DNA from: Campylorhamphus procurvoides
Taxonomy: Eukaryota > Chordata > Aves > Passeriformes > Dendrocolaptidae
DNA: 64,000 nt
NCBI GenBank assembly: GCA_013396655.1
Contig: WBMV01000787.1
Coordinates: 17,799-81,798 of the forward strand
Direction of reading: 5' to 3'
In this document: piece by piece, positions 47,170 to 59,235 of the stretch
How positions within the stretch are numbered: the stretch's first letter is position 1
How the letters are laid out: each line of letters begins with the position of its first letter
Program-made: the position numbers and the translations under genes
The notes under the pieces: model-generated
The model's input: the letters and a program-made list of their open reading frames with translations, nothing else
Databases searched by the model: none
Told to the model about the DNA's origin: nothing

Positions 47170-48289
47170 GAGAGCAGAATCTTTACTACAAACAAGCTGC
47201 CTCTGTGGGTTTTTATCCTGAGCTTTGGGTTTTCTTCTCTCAGTGTCCCACCAGCACCAACTGTGACACTCACTGGGGTGAGCTTTGGGTCAAAAATTCC
47301 CCCAAGGACCATCTCAGGTGGTTCTGCAGGTGCAAAACCATCACCCACCACTATTTTTGGGTGCTCTATCCCTCATCCAATACCCCCTCCAATCCTATTT
47401 ACCATCCCATGAGCACAACACAGGTGAGTATTTCCCAAAAGTAAGAGCTTTGAAGTGAAGTGTTTTCTTTATCACCCCCAAATTCCTTGTAATCCCCCAA
47501 TTTAAGCACTGCCTGGGGTGACACTGTTTGGGGCACTTCTCTGACCCTCCCACCCTCCCTCCTCTCCTTCCCAATGCCAAGTGGTTTCTTTATGGACGCA
47601 AATTACACTTCCAGTTGGTTTTTCTTTCTTTTTATTTTTTAATCCAAGCACAAAACGAGGACACAAAAAAAAGGGGCCGAACCGTTTGGAGAACCAAATC
47701 CCCGGGGAGTGTCGGGGCATTAATCACCCCAAGGGAACACCCTGGCAGGGCTTCCCTTGATTAAATATCCCCTTGATTAATAGGGAAAAGGAAAATCCCA
47801 CTCCAGAGTGGGGAGCTGTGGAGTTTGAATGGGCAGAACTGGTGTTTGTGGCCAGGTGGGAACAGGGAGCAGCAGGGAAGGTCTGGCAGGAGGCGTCTCG
47901 CTCCGCCACCAACACATCCATCAGGATTAAAGAGTGTCCACAACGCCCTTTCGTGCCAAAGCTCCTCTTTAGAGCTGCAAAAGAAACCAAAAAAAGGCAG
48001 AGAAAGGAGGCTGCCCTCCATAATGTAACTGTTGAGGAAGATTTGCATGCAATAAACCACATTCTTGGCAAGCACCGGCGGGGTCGGAGCCAAGGAAAAG
48101 CTTCCACTTGACCTACACGAGGTTTGCAACTGGGAGCAGTGGGAACGACTGGGAGGGAGTTGGAGAGGGGGGGGAAAGGCAAGGACACCCCTGTGCCCGT
48201 GGCAGGGGAATGTTCTCCTGCAGGGAAAGTCTCAGCAATCAGCTCCAGGAGGAGCCTTTGGGGATGGGGGGATGTTCCCCAAGCAAAGC

Positions 48290-48395
48290 CATGAGGACAC
48301 CCCATCCCTGGGAGTGTCCAAGGGCAGGTTGGAGCAACCTGGGCTGGTGGAAGGAGTCCCTGCCCTGGGACTAAATGATCTTCAAGGTCCCTGGG
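48290..48395 (+). mobile_element. CR1 LINE 3' fragment
   Basis: CCCCATCCCTGGGAGTGTCC, CAACCTGGGCTGGTGGAAG, then ATGATCTTCAAGGTCCC. Confidence 0.8.
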
Positions 48396-48449
48396 GCAGG
48401 GAGGGGGTGAAAGGCGCAGTAAGGACCTACCTCCTGCCAAATATCCCCA

Positions 48450-48502
48450 AATATATATATATATATATATTTAATATATATATTATATATATATATATAT
48501 TT
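48450..48502. repeat. AT dinucleotide microsatellite
   Basis: Near-continuous AT/TA alternation with two short TTAA-type interruptions. Confidence 0.92.
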
Positions 48503-49124
48503 CCCACCCGGAGCTGGGACAGCCCCTCCACGATGGGGATGTCAAAATTAAAGCATTTGGGTTGAACCCCCCCATTTTCCCCCTCCAGAGCCCACCTTGG
48601 CCCAGCCCTGGGGGTCCCCTTTGCCCAGGGCAGGGTTTCATCCCTGTGGTTCTCCTGCTGCCCGGGGGAGTCGGGCTGTGCCTGTGCCCACGGAGCTGGC
48701 AGGGCCAGCAAGGACACGAGGGAGGCTCCCAGCCCAGGGGACATTCCCTCTGGATGGCAGAGCCAGCGGGGGAGGATGCTCACAGAGTTGGGGTTGGTTT
48801 TTTCCCACTTCTCTTCCCACTGAGGGCTTTTTCCAGCACTCATTTTAGGATTTCCAAGAGGTGATGATGCCTTGAATGGTCTCCCGGCAATTCCTTTCGT
48901 CCAGAGCCTTTTGGGAAACCTCATTCCCAGAAAAGCAGGTGTTGGGGTGGTGTGACCTCAGAGCAGGGCCAGCCTGCCCTCCACCCCACACACCCTCCTG
49001 AGCCCCCCAGAGAGCAATTCCAGGATTTTAAGAGTGTTCCCAACACAGTTTGATTTCACATCCTGTGCTGGAACAGTTTGGATCCCCCCAACCTGGCGAG
49101 GCTGGATCAGGGCTCTCAGAGAAG

Positions 49125-49345
49125 GAGAAAGGGAGCCTGTCCTGGAAAAGGGACCTTGTCCTGGAAAAGGGACCTTGGCCTGGAAAAAGGACCTTGGCCT
49201 GGGGAAGGGACACTGTCCTGGGGAAGGGATTCTGTCCTGGGGAAGGGATCCCATCCTGGAAAAGGGACCTTGTCCTGGGGAAGGGATCCCATCCTGGGGA
49301 AGGGATTCTGTCCTGGGAAAGGGATCCCATCCTGAGGAAGGACCC
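49125..49345 (+). repeat. 18-bp-type minisatellite
   Basis: About twelve units of CCTGGGGAAGGGATCC / CCTGGAAAAGGGACCTTG, 18-19 bp. Confidence 0.9.
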
Positions 49346-51177
49346 CTGCCCTGCAGAGCCCGTGGAACTGAGAGGAGGCAAAATCAGGGCTCTGGGCTCT
49401 TTGGAAAAGCCTCCCAGGCTCCTTTTCCATCCTCCCTGAGCTCCCCAGGCTGGGCACAGCGCCGGGTCCTGCTCCCAGAGCTCCGGAAAGCGAAGGGATC
49501 AGCACAAGTCCCTCTGCAAACACCCCCAGGCTGCAGCTCCCACGGGAATGGAGGGCTCAGCTCCCGGGAAAGGCTCGGGCTGGGCTCTCCCCCAGCAGTG
49601 TTTCATCTCCCGGGATTGGCAGGGATGCAGATCCACAGGCTTTGCCCAGAGCAGAGCAGATTCCCCTGCAGGAGGGTGGCCAAGGGCTCTCCCAACATCC
49701 CCCAGGCAGGGCTGGCACGGGGCAAACTGGCCATGCTGGGAGGGCACCTGTGCCCACAGAGGGGGGCAGAGGTTTCCCCTGGGCTGGGTGAGGAGCAGAA
49801 TTTGGGCTCCCTTTGCAGCAGCCAGAGGATGTTAATCCTGTCTCCAGTTTCTGTGAGTTTTCCCCCAATATCAATGGTTTAGGCTGGACATCCAGGCCAT
49901 CCCCAACATCAATTTATCCCCCAGCAACCTCTGGGTATTATTTAATAAATGAGTGATATTTCCCCCTCCCTGCTGAGCTTTCTGCAGGTGTTGATGGCTC
50001 CTCAACCCTCCTCATCCTCTGTTTGTGCTGCTGAAAGGAGGAATTACTGCTCTATTTACTCCTCTCCTCTGCAGAGCAGCCCCGGGGGCATCAAGCACTG
50101 CACGTTTCTCTTGCCACTCGCTAAAACCGTCTCAAGGGCAGAGCTTTAAAGCAAATAAAATAATAAAAAATTTAAATAAAGGTGATGGATGTACTTGATG
50201 GATTCCAGGGTTGGGGCTGGGCTGGGCTGGCAGTTGCAGACCTGCCCCTCTGAGAAGATTTTTGGAGGGTTCAGCTTCCTCCAAGCAGTGACAAAGGGAT
50301 TTTGGCTGTGCAAAACAAAGCAGGGGGAAAGGGAAAAGGGGAAGAAATCCTGGATTTCCTCTTCCCACCAAAAATATTGAGGCTTCTGAGCTGGAAGCAA
50401 AATGGGGTGAGTGGAGCAAAGCTGAGGATGATGCTCTGAGGATGGAGATGCTGAACTGGGGTGGGGGATCTGCTTAATTCCTATTCCAATCTGCTTAATT
50501 CTGCTTAATTCTTTGGACCCAAAGGCCCCAAATTGGCAATATTTAGGGCTGGAACGCCATCCACCTCCTCCCCAGGCAGGACTTGGCCACAGCACACCAC
50601 TCCAGAAGGGCTTTACACCTGCAGAGCCTGGCAGGAAACACTTACCTGTTCCACAAACAGATCCCTTTTCTGTCGAAAGGAATTAAATCCCGTGGATTAA
50701 ATGCAAATGTTTTTATTGCCCTTGTGGCAGGAGGAGACACAGGGGGAGGTGTGGCCGGAAAACCTTCCCCTCCCTGAGTCGTGGGGAGCCCTCCAAGGCA
50801 AACAAGCAGCTTGGTGAGCTCTGGGCAGGGAAAAGGTGAGATGTTTGTCTTCATGTTGAGTCCCCTTGGGAGCAGAGACAATATTTGAGGAGAGACAAAG
50901 ATAAGGATCGGATGCGGAGAACAAACAGAGCCCGGATCCTGGATTAGCCAAAGGGCTTTCCAGTCCATCCCAGGGCCAGGAGGGGGTGGCACAGGGACAG
51001 CAGATCCCCCAGGATGGCATCCCCAGGCACTGTCCCAAGGATGTCCCCATCGTCACTGCCCACCTGTCCCAGGGGTCATTTTGGCCCTGGTGTCCCCTGG
51101 GCTCACAGCTGATGCTCAGGGAGGACCTTCCACCCTCCACAAAGCCCTCAGTTGTTCCTTGCCTGGAGAATTTGTGG

Positions 51178-51325
51178 TTTCCCCATCCCTGGAGGTGCCC
51201 AAGGCCAGGTTGGAGCACCCTGGGCTGGTGGAAGGTGTCCCTGCTCATGGCAGAGGTGGGACCAGACGAGCTTCAAGGTCCCTTCCCACCCAAACCATTC
51301 CACATTCCACGATTTCTCCTTTCAC
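51178..51325 (+). mobile_element. CR1 LINE 3' fragment
   Basis: CCCCATCCCTGGAGGTGCCC, GAAGGTGTCCCTGCTCATGG, then CACCCAAACCATTCCAC. Confidence 0.82.
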
Positions 51326-52224
51326 CCCTGAGCTGTCGCAGCTGCCACTTCATTATTTCCCCTCTTCTGTTTTATTTCCTCACTTTGAGACCCCCAGGTG
51401 GGAATTTTGTCAACCACGGCCCCTCCAGCCCTTCAGTGCAGGAAATCCTGAGAGCTTAAGGAGCCACCAGAGTCTCTGATAAAGAAATCACATTCAAAAC
51501 ACCCTCCCGAGGTATTTACACAACAACCTGTCCCGGGTCCAGAGGAACCATTAGTGTCAATTAGAAAATGGCACGAGTTTCCAGATGGAGCCACCACCCA
51601 GCCCCGAGGGGACAGAGGTGTCACAGCTCTTGGAAGGGCCAGAAACGCCTCCCCCTGGAGCTGAAACAGCCTCTCCACAATGGAGATTCCATCATTTCAA
51701 TGCTTTGCTTAAAATTCCCATTTTCCTCCCCTTCAGAGCCCACCTTGGCCAAGCCCTGGGGGTCCCCTTTGTCCTGGGGAGAGTTTATCCCTCAGATTAT
51801 CCCACCACCAGCAAAAATAGGTTTTTTTCCCTTTTTATTGAAGAAAACTTTTCCTATCTTTGGGCTTTTCCCTTCAAATTATGCAGCAAAACAAGAGAGA
51901 CCTCTTGCCTTCCCCCCCAAGGCACAGTGAAGAATTTGGGAATCATTTGGAAAGCCCAGGAACGATTCCTTGCCAAGGGAATGGTGTCCCCAAACTCTCC
52001 GGGGGCTCCTGGAGGGAGAGTTGGCAGCTCTTGGCAGGCTCTGAAACCCCTCCCAGGACGGTTTCCCTCCTCCAGGGGGATGAGGAAATGTTGGGATGGA
52101 GGAGCTGAGCCTGCCAAGCGCTCCAGCAACACTAGAAGGCACCATTGCCCCAGGGATGAGCCTGGCAGTGCCATCCCCACCCTCCCCCCCCAAGGAAAAC
52201 CCCAAACACGAGCCCAACCAGCAC

Positions 52225-54590
52225 AAAAATCGGGATTATTTTATTTTCTTTGAGCTCCAGTGGTACAACTGTAGCAGCATTTCACAAAAGAACTCCTGCA
52301 TTGTTAAATACACGGTTAAGAAAACACTTTTTTTTGGTTCCTCTTGCCCCGAGGCAAAGAAAAAAAAATACAATTTAAGGACTGCAAAGCTGCTCCTCCT
52401 CCCCTTAAATAACTCATTCTGTGCGTTTGGTGCAGAGGCAGCAGCAGAAAATGTTTCACATCCCAGGTTCAAATAAAACCTTCAGGCTCCAAGCAGAGCT
52501 TTCAAATGCAGAGGAGAGGAGGGGAGATTTTGGGAAGGGGGGATTTTGGGAAGGGGCTTTCCCTGCAGATCCAGCACCAGGAAATGTTTCCTGCTCTAAA
52601 TAAAAGAAATCTGCAATCCTTTGGTTGGGTACCCAGAAATCCAGGAAGAGCTTCATAAAGTTACAAGTGCTCCTGACCCACTCCCAGCTCAAGGAAGAGC
52701 AAATTCCCAAGAAAATCTGGCGGTTAATTAATAATTATTTATTGATAATTACTCATTATTTGTGCTCAGCACTCAGGAGGTTCCCTTGCTCTCCCTCTCC
52801 CAGGAGATGCTCAGTTGGCCAAAAATTCAAGCACCCCCCAAGTGAGCCCCACAGGCAAATCCAAGCTTTGTGTCCCACTACTCACAGGTTACTCCCAGTA
52901 GGAGATGAGGCTCTCCCAGAGTATCCAAGGGGAAGGCAGAAGGAAGGGGATGGTTCAGAGGGAACCACTCCAAGTTTGGCTCCTGAATTGGCACTAAAAG
53001 CTCCCACCACCCACTTTGTGCTACAATTTGCCTCTTTAGGATTAAAGTGACCCAAAGATTTCACCTCCATGGAAACATTTAGTGCAGTTCTGGTTATTGT
53101 GAGGGACTCTCCAGCTTTTCAAGTCAACAGAAGACCCCAAGATCAAAGACCCTCAACCTCCACCAAAACCAGTGGCTTTAAGCTTAAGTTCCCCCTTTAA
53201 GACACGGGATGTGTTTGATTCATCATTAATTCAATTCCAACAAACCAAACCAGCATCAAGAACCTCATTTCACCATCAGTGGCACCAGGAGCATTTACAC
53301 AAGGCACAGAGAGAGGAGCTCTTGGATTTCCCTGCTCCAAAAAACCAGAGCCAAAGGATTAGGTGGGATTAGTGTCATTCTAAGGCAGGTGGGACAGTCC
53401 AGGGACACATCCCAGCCCCAAAGCCCCAGAGACCCAGGAAGGATGGAGATGGACCAGCTGGAAAACCAAACCCAGGGCAGGAGGAACCTGCTCAGGTGGG
53501 TTTTTCCCCCTTCCCCAAGAGAGAGGAGCAGCAGCTTCTTGTCCAGCATGGGCTGGGAGGTGGCTTTGGCTGCTCACCAAGACTTTGCCAAGGTTTCTGT
53601 GCTGGTTTGGAGCTGCCAGGATGGGAGTCCTGGGGCTCAGTGGCCAAAGTGTAAACAGAAGCTCCAGGTCCCCCCTTTTCCTGGGAGCAGAGCAGGTCCC
53701 TGCAGCCTCCTGGAGCCTGTGGGACGTGCAGGGCACTCCTGGCAGCAGGATCAGGGCTTTAGTGGGAAAATTGGGAATAAATTAAGGGAAGGCAAAGGTT
53801 GTTCAGCTGTCACACGCCATAAAAATGTACCTTTTAAAAGAGCGTTTGCAAAATAAGTACTTAAAAAAATCTACATCTTAAAGAATCTCCTTGTAAAAAA
53901 CATGGAATGGAGTGTCCCCCTTTGCCCCCACAAAGTGACCAGGTATTTTGGGCTGCCCCTCCTTGGTGTCCTCCAGGTCCCCAAAGGGATGTTCCCTTTC
54001 CTTGTCTCCCCATCCCAATGAGTCTCAAGGGGCCACCAAGTACCTGACACCCAGCTGAGAGTCCAGGCCAACATTTGGGGGCCAAATGCTGGAGAATTAA
54101 AGCCAATCTGGCTACAAAAATAAATGCTTTTGTGTCTTCCTTACACAGGATGGAAGAATTTAGCCCTTTTTATAATAGCATTTAAAAAAACCAGCCCAAA
54201 TGCTTACATAGAAAAATAAAGGATAAACATCATCCATCTATTTTAGATTTATATAAAAGTTAAGTTCTGGGACAGGATATTTTGCTTCTCTGCTGTGAAA
54301 TAAAAACCAAAACACCCAGCTTGGGTTGCACACCACCTTCTATCTGATTCTGAGGAAAAAATATCAGTTTGCCATTTCACTCCTCCAAAAAAATAAAGTT
54401 ATTAAATATATATATTATTATAGTAAGTCTTTAGAAACTTTTTGTTTGAGCAGGGAGGACCACTTGAATCCCTGGGGAGGGAGATGTGGATGCCAGATGT
54501 GAATCCCACCAGCCACGTGGCACGGTCCTCAGTGGAGAACAAGAGCTGGTTGGGCCACACCGAGGGGACACAGAGGTTCCTCTCCAACCT
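52225..54590 (-). other. SLC25A37: SLC25A37 3' UTR
   Basis: Inferred 2.4-kb 3' UTR reading leftward from the stop. A poly(A) signal (AATAAA on the minus strand, TTTATT at 52240-52245) suggests cleavage near 52220-52225. It is free of CR1 repeats. The exact end is uncertain. Confidence 0.5.
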
Positions 54591-55111
54591 TCACAAGGAC
54601 GTTCTTTTCTCCAGCTTGTGCTTGGTGAGGAAGTACTTGAAGAACTCGTACACCGACCACGCGATGGCTGTCGAAGGCATCTGGTAGATGACCCGTGCCT
54701 GGACCCCCTTGAAGAACCCCCAGAGCCCCCCCAGCTGATAGACAGTCCTGAAGGCGTTGGCCATGCCCGAGAGGTGCCCGCTGATGTTCACCGAGCTCAG
54801 GGCCGTGTTCTCCTGGGTGTTGAGGAGGGTTTTGCAGACGTCCAGGGGTGTCGTGGCAGCCGCAGCCACAGCCCCGGCCACGGCGCCCGACACGATGTGG
54901 GACTGGGGGTTGTACTCGCGGAGAGGGTTGATGTGCTCCTGCATGAACTCGTAGGTGATGAAGTGGATGGCCTGGAAGGGCACGTTCATGGTCAGCTGGG
55001 TGGTGTAGCTGCGGTAGAAGGCACCGAAGCCCTCGGTCCTCTGCACGGTCCTCACGCAGGACAGCACCGACGTGTACGGGGAGTTGAACATCTGCATCCT
55101 CTGCTTCACCA
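54591..55111 (-). CDS. SLC25A37: SLC25A37 coding exon 4 and stop
   Basis: Encodes the last 172 residues, from [13 protein letters not shown] to the stop (TGA, 54593-54591). It contains the third carrier signature PLDVCK and the [10 protein letters not shown]-terminal helix. The acceptor is CCCCTGGCAG. The first 161 bases of the exon also occur in the duplicate at 55368-55528. Confidence 0.95.
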
Positions 55112-58100
55112 CTGCCAGGGGTGGGGTGGGGTGGGACAGAGGGGTCTGTGAGCTACAGCACACCTGGGCTGCCCCCGAAGCACCCAGACAGGCCCCTGCT
55201 CCAAGCCCCAAACACCCAGGGCCAACCTCCCCTCCCAAGCCCAAACTGATCCATCCATACCCAACCTCCCCTTTCAAGCCCAAACTCCAGACCCAACTTC
55301 CCCTTCCAAGGCCAAACTCCAGACCCAACTTCCCCTTCCAAGCCCAAACTCCAGACCCAACCACCCNGTAGGTGATGAAGTGGATGGCCTGGAAGGGCAC
55401 GTTCATGGTCAGCTGGGTGGTGTAGCTGCGGTAGAAGGCACCGAAGCCCTCGGTCCTCTGCACGGTCCTCACGCAGGACAGCACCGACGTGTACGGGGAG
55501 TTGAACATCTGCATCCTCTGCTTCACCACTGCCAGGGGTGGGGTGGGGTGGGACAGAGGGGTCTGTGAGCTACAGCACACCTGGGCTGCCCCCGAAGCAC
55601 CCAGACAGGCCCCTGCTCCAAGCCCCAAACACCCAGGGCCAACCTCCCCTCCCAAGCCCAAACTGATCCATCCATACCCAACCTCCCCTTTCAAGCCCAA
55701 ACTCCAGACCCAACTTCCCCTTCCAAGGCCAAACTCCAGACCCAACTTCCCCTTCCAAGCCCAAACTCCAGACCCAACCACCCTTCTACACCCAAACTGA
55801 TCAATCCAAACTCAACCTCCCCTTCCAAGCCTGAATTCCAGACCCAACCTCCCCTTCTACACCCAACTCCAGAGCTGACCTCCCCTTCCAAGCCAGAACT
55901 CAAGACCCAACCTCCCCTTCCAAGCTCAAACTGATCCCCCCAACATGCTCAGTGCCCCCAAAATCTCCACACAGTGAGGGAAGCAGGTCAGAGCTCAGCC
56001 TCAGCTCTGCACTTCCATGGCTAATGAACTCAAGCTTAATTAATGATCTCTAGTTCTAGCCAGAAAGGCATTAAGCCCGACTGATGAAGACCCTCAGAGC
56101 CCAAACAGGCACACCAAGGGCAGAGAAGAGGATTAAGAAGTGTCCATGAGCTGGGAGATGTAACAGACCCACCTCCAGCCCCACCGACTGGAGCAACTTC
56201 CCCTGACTCAAGCAAAAGGCCAATTAATTCATTTCATCAGGGTATAATTAAAAGGATTGATACGCCAGAGATTTCTTCCTGCAGAAGAACCTGACTCTGG
56301 GCCAGCTCAGGAGTACAACACGTTCACACCAAAGAGCTGCAGGCCAGATAATTGTCACTTTAGCTGCATTTCACTCGGTGTCCTCACTTTACTGAGTCCT
56401 CCTCATGCCAGGCTTTACCTACAGTGCTCTTGTCCTACACCATGACAGAGCTCAGCCCCTCAGCAAGGAAGGGAGAACAGCCAGGCAGGATTCAACCCTT
56501 CCCACCGGGCTGTCTGAGGGCATCAGAGCCGGGCACAGGCACTGAGGGTGCCCTGGGTGGTGCCCAGGGGTGCAGCCCTGGCCAGGGCATTACCTTCAGC
56601 AGGGTTCATCACAGCGTCGTGGAGCAGTGTGGCCACACTCCCAGCTATTCCTGCAAGGCAAGAGCAGCCTTGAGAAAGGAAACCAAGGTCCAGGAGCCAG
56701 GGCATGCCCGGGCACTGCCACCCATGGGAGCAACTGTGGGAACACACACTGCTTGGAGCAGCCGGGTACCAGTGCCCAGGGACACAGCAGGGACACAGCA
56801 GGGACTCCCAGGCAGGAAGAGCCATCCCCAGCCACCAGGACCCACTCCCAGCCACCATTCCCAACAACTCCCAAGCTTCTGTCCAGAGCAGACAGCCCTG
56901 GCACAGCCCAGCCCACGCTGACTGAGATGTGAGCAATGTTTACAGCCACCCCAGCACAGCCATAATTAGGCATTTTCAGCCCTTTACTCAGCCTGGTTTG
57001 AAACACTAATTACCCAGATTCTGCCAAATCCAACCAGCCATTAATGATCCCGCTGTTGGCTCCAGGAAGGGCCTCTCCAGCCACACCTTGCCTTTTGATG
57101 TAGGTTCCCACCTCAAATTCTCTCTTGCCCAAATGACTTTTGGTCATCTCTCATTAACCCAGAGCTTCACTTTTCCTGCTGGTACCAAAAACCTGTAGCT
57201 ACTTGAAAGGCAGACATGGGAAGCACATTCCTGGCAAAAAGCAGCAAGAAGGTATTTCACTCCCTGCCCTAAGTGACTCCATGGCAGATTCCTACTCTCA
57301 CATCAGGTCAGGTCTCCTGCCCAAACCTTTTTCTTACAGCCTGGCTGCTCATTTGAAGGGTTTCTGCTCTTACAAAGGTATTGTTGGACCTAAAACCAAA
57401 ACATTCCCCATAAAAGCCAAATCAAAGCCCATGAGCATACAGAGGATGGGGTGCACTTCATGCTGGAGCTCCCAGGGACATCTGGAACAACCTGGACTCC
57501 AAACCTCCAGAGGTCTGGGTGATGCCTTCACCAAAAGGTGACAACTTCAAAGGATGAACTTGATGATCCTGAAGGCCTTTCCCAACTTCAGTGGTTCTCT
57601 GGTAACACCAGAACAGCACGACTGCACCTGAACACCTTTTGTCCCCTGCCCTGAGGGGTTGTGCTGGACTAACTAGAGATTAAAGAGGAGAACCTAAACC
57701 AGCCTGAATTTGGAGGGCAAACCCAAGTGCCACGAGGAGTCCCATGTCAGGAAGGGCTTCTCTCCTCCACTGCTGACACCCAGCCCAGCCACCTCCACCC
57801 TCTGGCAGAGAGACCTGCCAAGCCCTCACCAACCCGGGACAGGACAGAGGTTTCAAGGTGAGCAGCAGGGAGGGCAGTGCCACCTCTGCCCACCTGGCTC
57901 TGCCACAGGGATGCTTGGCTGTCTGCAGGGGCACAGCACAGGGAGGGAGCATGAGAAGCAAGCAAGGGACGGGCTCACAACCACAACAGGGGGGTTGGTT
58001 TTGGTGCAAAAGCCCCCAAATACCATTGGCCAAGTGGCTGTTTCCTCCCTGCTGGAAAGTGTCACTGAGAGACTTTTTCATTTTCTCATAGCAGGCAAAG

Positions 58101-58252
58101 TACATGGCGTGGGCAGGGCCAGCCCCCAGCATGGTGACATTAATGCCACGTAAAGGCCTCCAGAGCCCCTCCGTGAGGACAATCTTCTTGAGAGCTTCGT
58201 ACACGCTCCTGTACTGGGCTTTGGGGTCCGGCTGCAAGCTCTGCATCCTTGT
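54591..58252 (-). CDS. SLC25A37: Mitoferrin-1, last three coding exons (5' end outside window)
   Basis: A mitochondrial inner-membrane carrier of the SLC25 family that imports iron for haem and Fe-S synthesis, especially in erythroid cells. The minus-strand exons 58252-58024 (229 bp), 56650-56594 (57 bp) and 55111-54591 (521 bp) join with correct phases into 268 residues plus stop. Adding about 70 residues for the absent first exon gives 338, the human length as I recall it. It begins [14 protein letters not shown]. The [12 protein letters not shown] and MNPAEVVKQRMQ segments follow. Carrier signatures PxExxK (PAEVVK, across the exon 3/4 junction) and PxDxxK (PLDVCK) mark repeats 2 and 3; the first should lie in the missing exon. 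It ends in a [15 protein letters not shown] tail. Synteny beside NKX3-1 favours SLC25A37 over its paralogue SLC25A28. Part of the last exon is duplicated at 55368-55528. Confidence 0.95.
54951..55783. repeat. 416-bp tandem duplication across the SLC25A37 exon 4 acceptor
   Basis: 54951-55366 and 55368-55783 appear identical by eye, with a lone N at 55367. Each copy holds the 5' 161 bases of exon 4, its acceptor and part of the intron. The outer copy is in open frame but has no route into the rest of the exon. I treat it as an assembly artefact. Confidence 0.93.
55112..56593 (-). other. SLC25A37: SLC25A37 intron 3
   Basis: Contains the duplicated block and a minisatellite of about 32 bp (AAGCCCAAACTCCAGACCCA-like units, about 55200-55935). 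55980-56590 has no recognisable repeat or gene. Confidence 0.75.
55200..55935 (-). repeat. Minisatellite in SLC25A37 intron 3
   Basis: Units of about 32 bp built on CCCAAACTCCAGACCCAAC and TTCCCCTTCCAAG. It runs through both copies of the 416-bp block and continues to about 55935. Confidence 0.85.
56594..56650 (-). CDS. SLC25A37: SLC25A37 coding exon 3
   Basis: A 57-bp exon encoding [19 protein letters not shown]. The acceptor is TTGCCTTGCAG and the donor CTGAAG|GTAATG. Phases 1 and 1 match both neighbours. Confidence 0.94.
56651..58023 (-). other. SLC25A37: SLC25A37 intron 2
   Basis: Non-coding; a CR1 fragment lies at about 57450-57605 in the orientation opposite to the gene. No other recognisable feature. 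Confidence 0.7.
57450..57605 (+). mobile_element. CR1-type 3' fragment in SLC25A37 intron 2
   Basis: CTGGAACAACCTGGACTCC, GATGAACTTGATGATCCTG, then CCCAACTTCAGTGGTTCTC; a different CR1 subfamily tail, antisense to the host gene. Confidence 0.6.
58024..58252 (-). CDS. SLC25A37: SLC25A37 coding exon 2
   Basis: 76 codons plus one base, from TRMQSL to NSHLAN. It covers the end of carrier repeat 1 and the start of repeat 2, including RPLRGIN and [14 protein letters not shown]. The acceptor read on the minus strand is TTTGTTGCAG and the donor AATG|GTATTT. Confidence 0.95.
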
Positions 58253-59069
58253 CTGCAACAAAGCACACGAGGGAGAGGCCTTGGTTACCCAGCTGGCATG
58301 CAACAAGCCCCAAGCCAAGAGCTCAGGGACTCCCAAGATCTCTCAGAGGGGTCAGCTCAGCCCCCAAACCAAGGCCAGGGCACATTTATCTCTGCCAGGT
58401 GAAATCCACGCTCCCATTGCCACAGCAGAGGAGGGAAGTGTGACCTCTGCTCTTGTTTATCCATGGAAAGTCCATGGAATTAGGCTGGTGTGGCTGTTCC
58501 AAGTGAAGTTACAGTTAGGTCTGTAATTGTCTCTTGCTTAACAACACCCTGACTCTGCCCCAGCTTGCCTGTCCTGCAGTTGCTCAGCAGCTTGTGACAC
58601 TCCATTGGGCAAGAGGGTTCCTGGAAGGGCAAGCTCAGGGACCTGAGGGCACCCATGGAGAAGGGGAGATGGACCCAGAGGGTGACACTGTCCCCCACCA
58701 GCCTGGGGGGCTCTTCACCCTCTTTGCCCTCCCAGCTCCTGGTGCTTCAGGGGGTGTTTCTGCCAGAGGTTTGAAGCCACTGAGCTTGTGGCACCCAGAG
58801 CTCCTGTTAAACTCACTGCCAGCACTTCACCACCCCATTTCCCCCTGAGAAAAGTCACTTTTAGCTCATTTCAGGGTTCTGCAGACTGATGCCATCACCC
58901 ACCAGGGCTCCAAGGCCTCGAGATGACAATGCCAAGCTGTGGTGGGTGTTTGCAGGGCACAGACCCCAAAGAACTCCCACCAGGGATGGGAGGGACACTG
59001 GCAAAGCCTGAACCTTCACAACCATCCCAGAAAGACCCAGCAGAGCAAGATGCCCATAAATCCTCCCCA

Positions 59070-59235
59070 TCCACAGCGTGGTTAAACACTGGAAGGGGCT
59101 GCCCAGGGAGGTGACCCAATGGAATGCCCATCCAAGAAAAGCCTGGGCATGGCACTCAGGGCTCTGGGCTGGCTCACAGGTTGGACTGGATGATTTGGGA
59201 GGGCTTTTCCCAACCTCAGTGATCCTGTGGCTCAT
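59070..59235 (+). mobile_element. CR1-type 3' fragment in SLC25A37 intron 1
   Basis: GGAAGGGGCTGCCCAGGGAG, GGTTGGACTGGATGATTTG, then CCCAACCTCAGTGATCCTG; antisense to the host gene. Confidence 0.75.

Larger units (their letters stand above)
45181..52224. other. Region between NKX3-1 and SLC25A37
   Basis: No coding gene recognised. CR1 fragments at about 45205, 48290 and 51178 are all on the plus strand. There is also an AT dinucleotide array at 48450-48502 and an 18-bp-type minisatellite at 49125-49345. 47880-48115 is repeat-free and may be regulatory. Confidence 0.6.

Noticed and set aside
48430..48924. An open frame across the AT microsatellite
   Set aside because: The repeat encodes a Tyr/Ile string and the rest has no family resemblance.
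55368..55528. A second, tandemly duplicated SLC25A37 exon
   Set aside because: It appears identical to the first copy, including intron, and is joined by a lone N; an assembly overlap is simpler.
54591..55781. A continuous 396-codon minus-strand frame as a mitoferrin variant with a duplicated segment
   Set aside because: It runs through an exact duplicate, intronic minisatellite and an N. The normal acceptor at 55112-55113 and exons 2-3 explain the gene without it.
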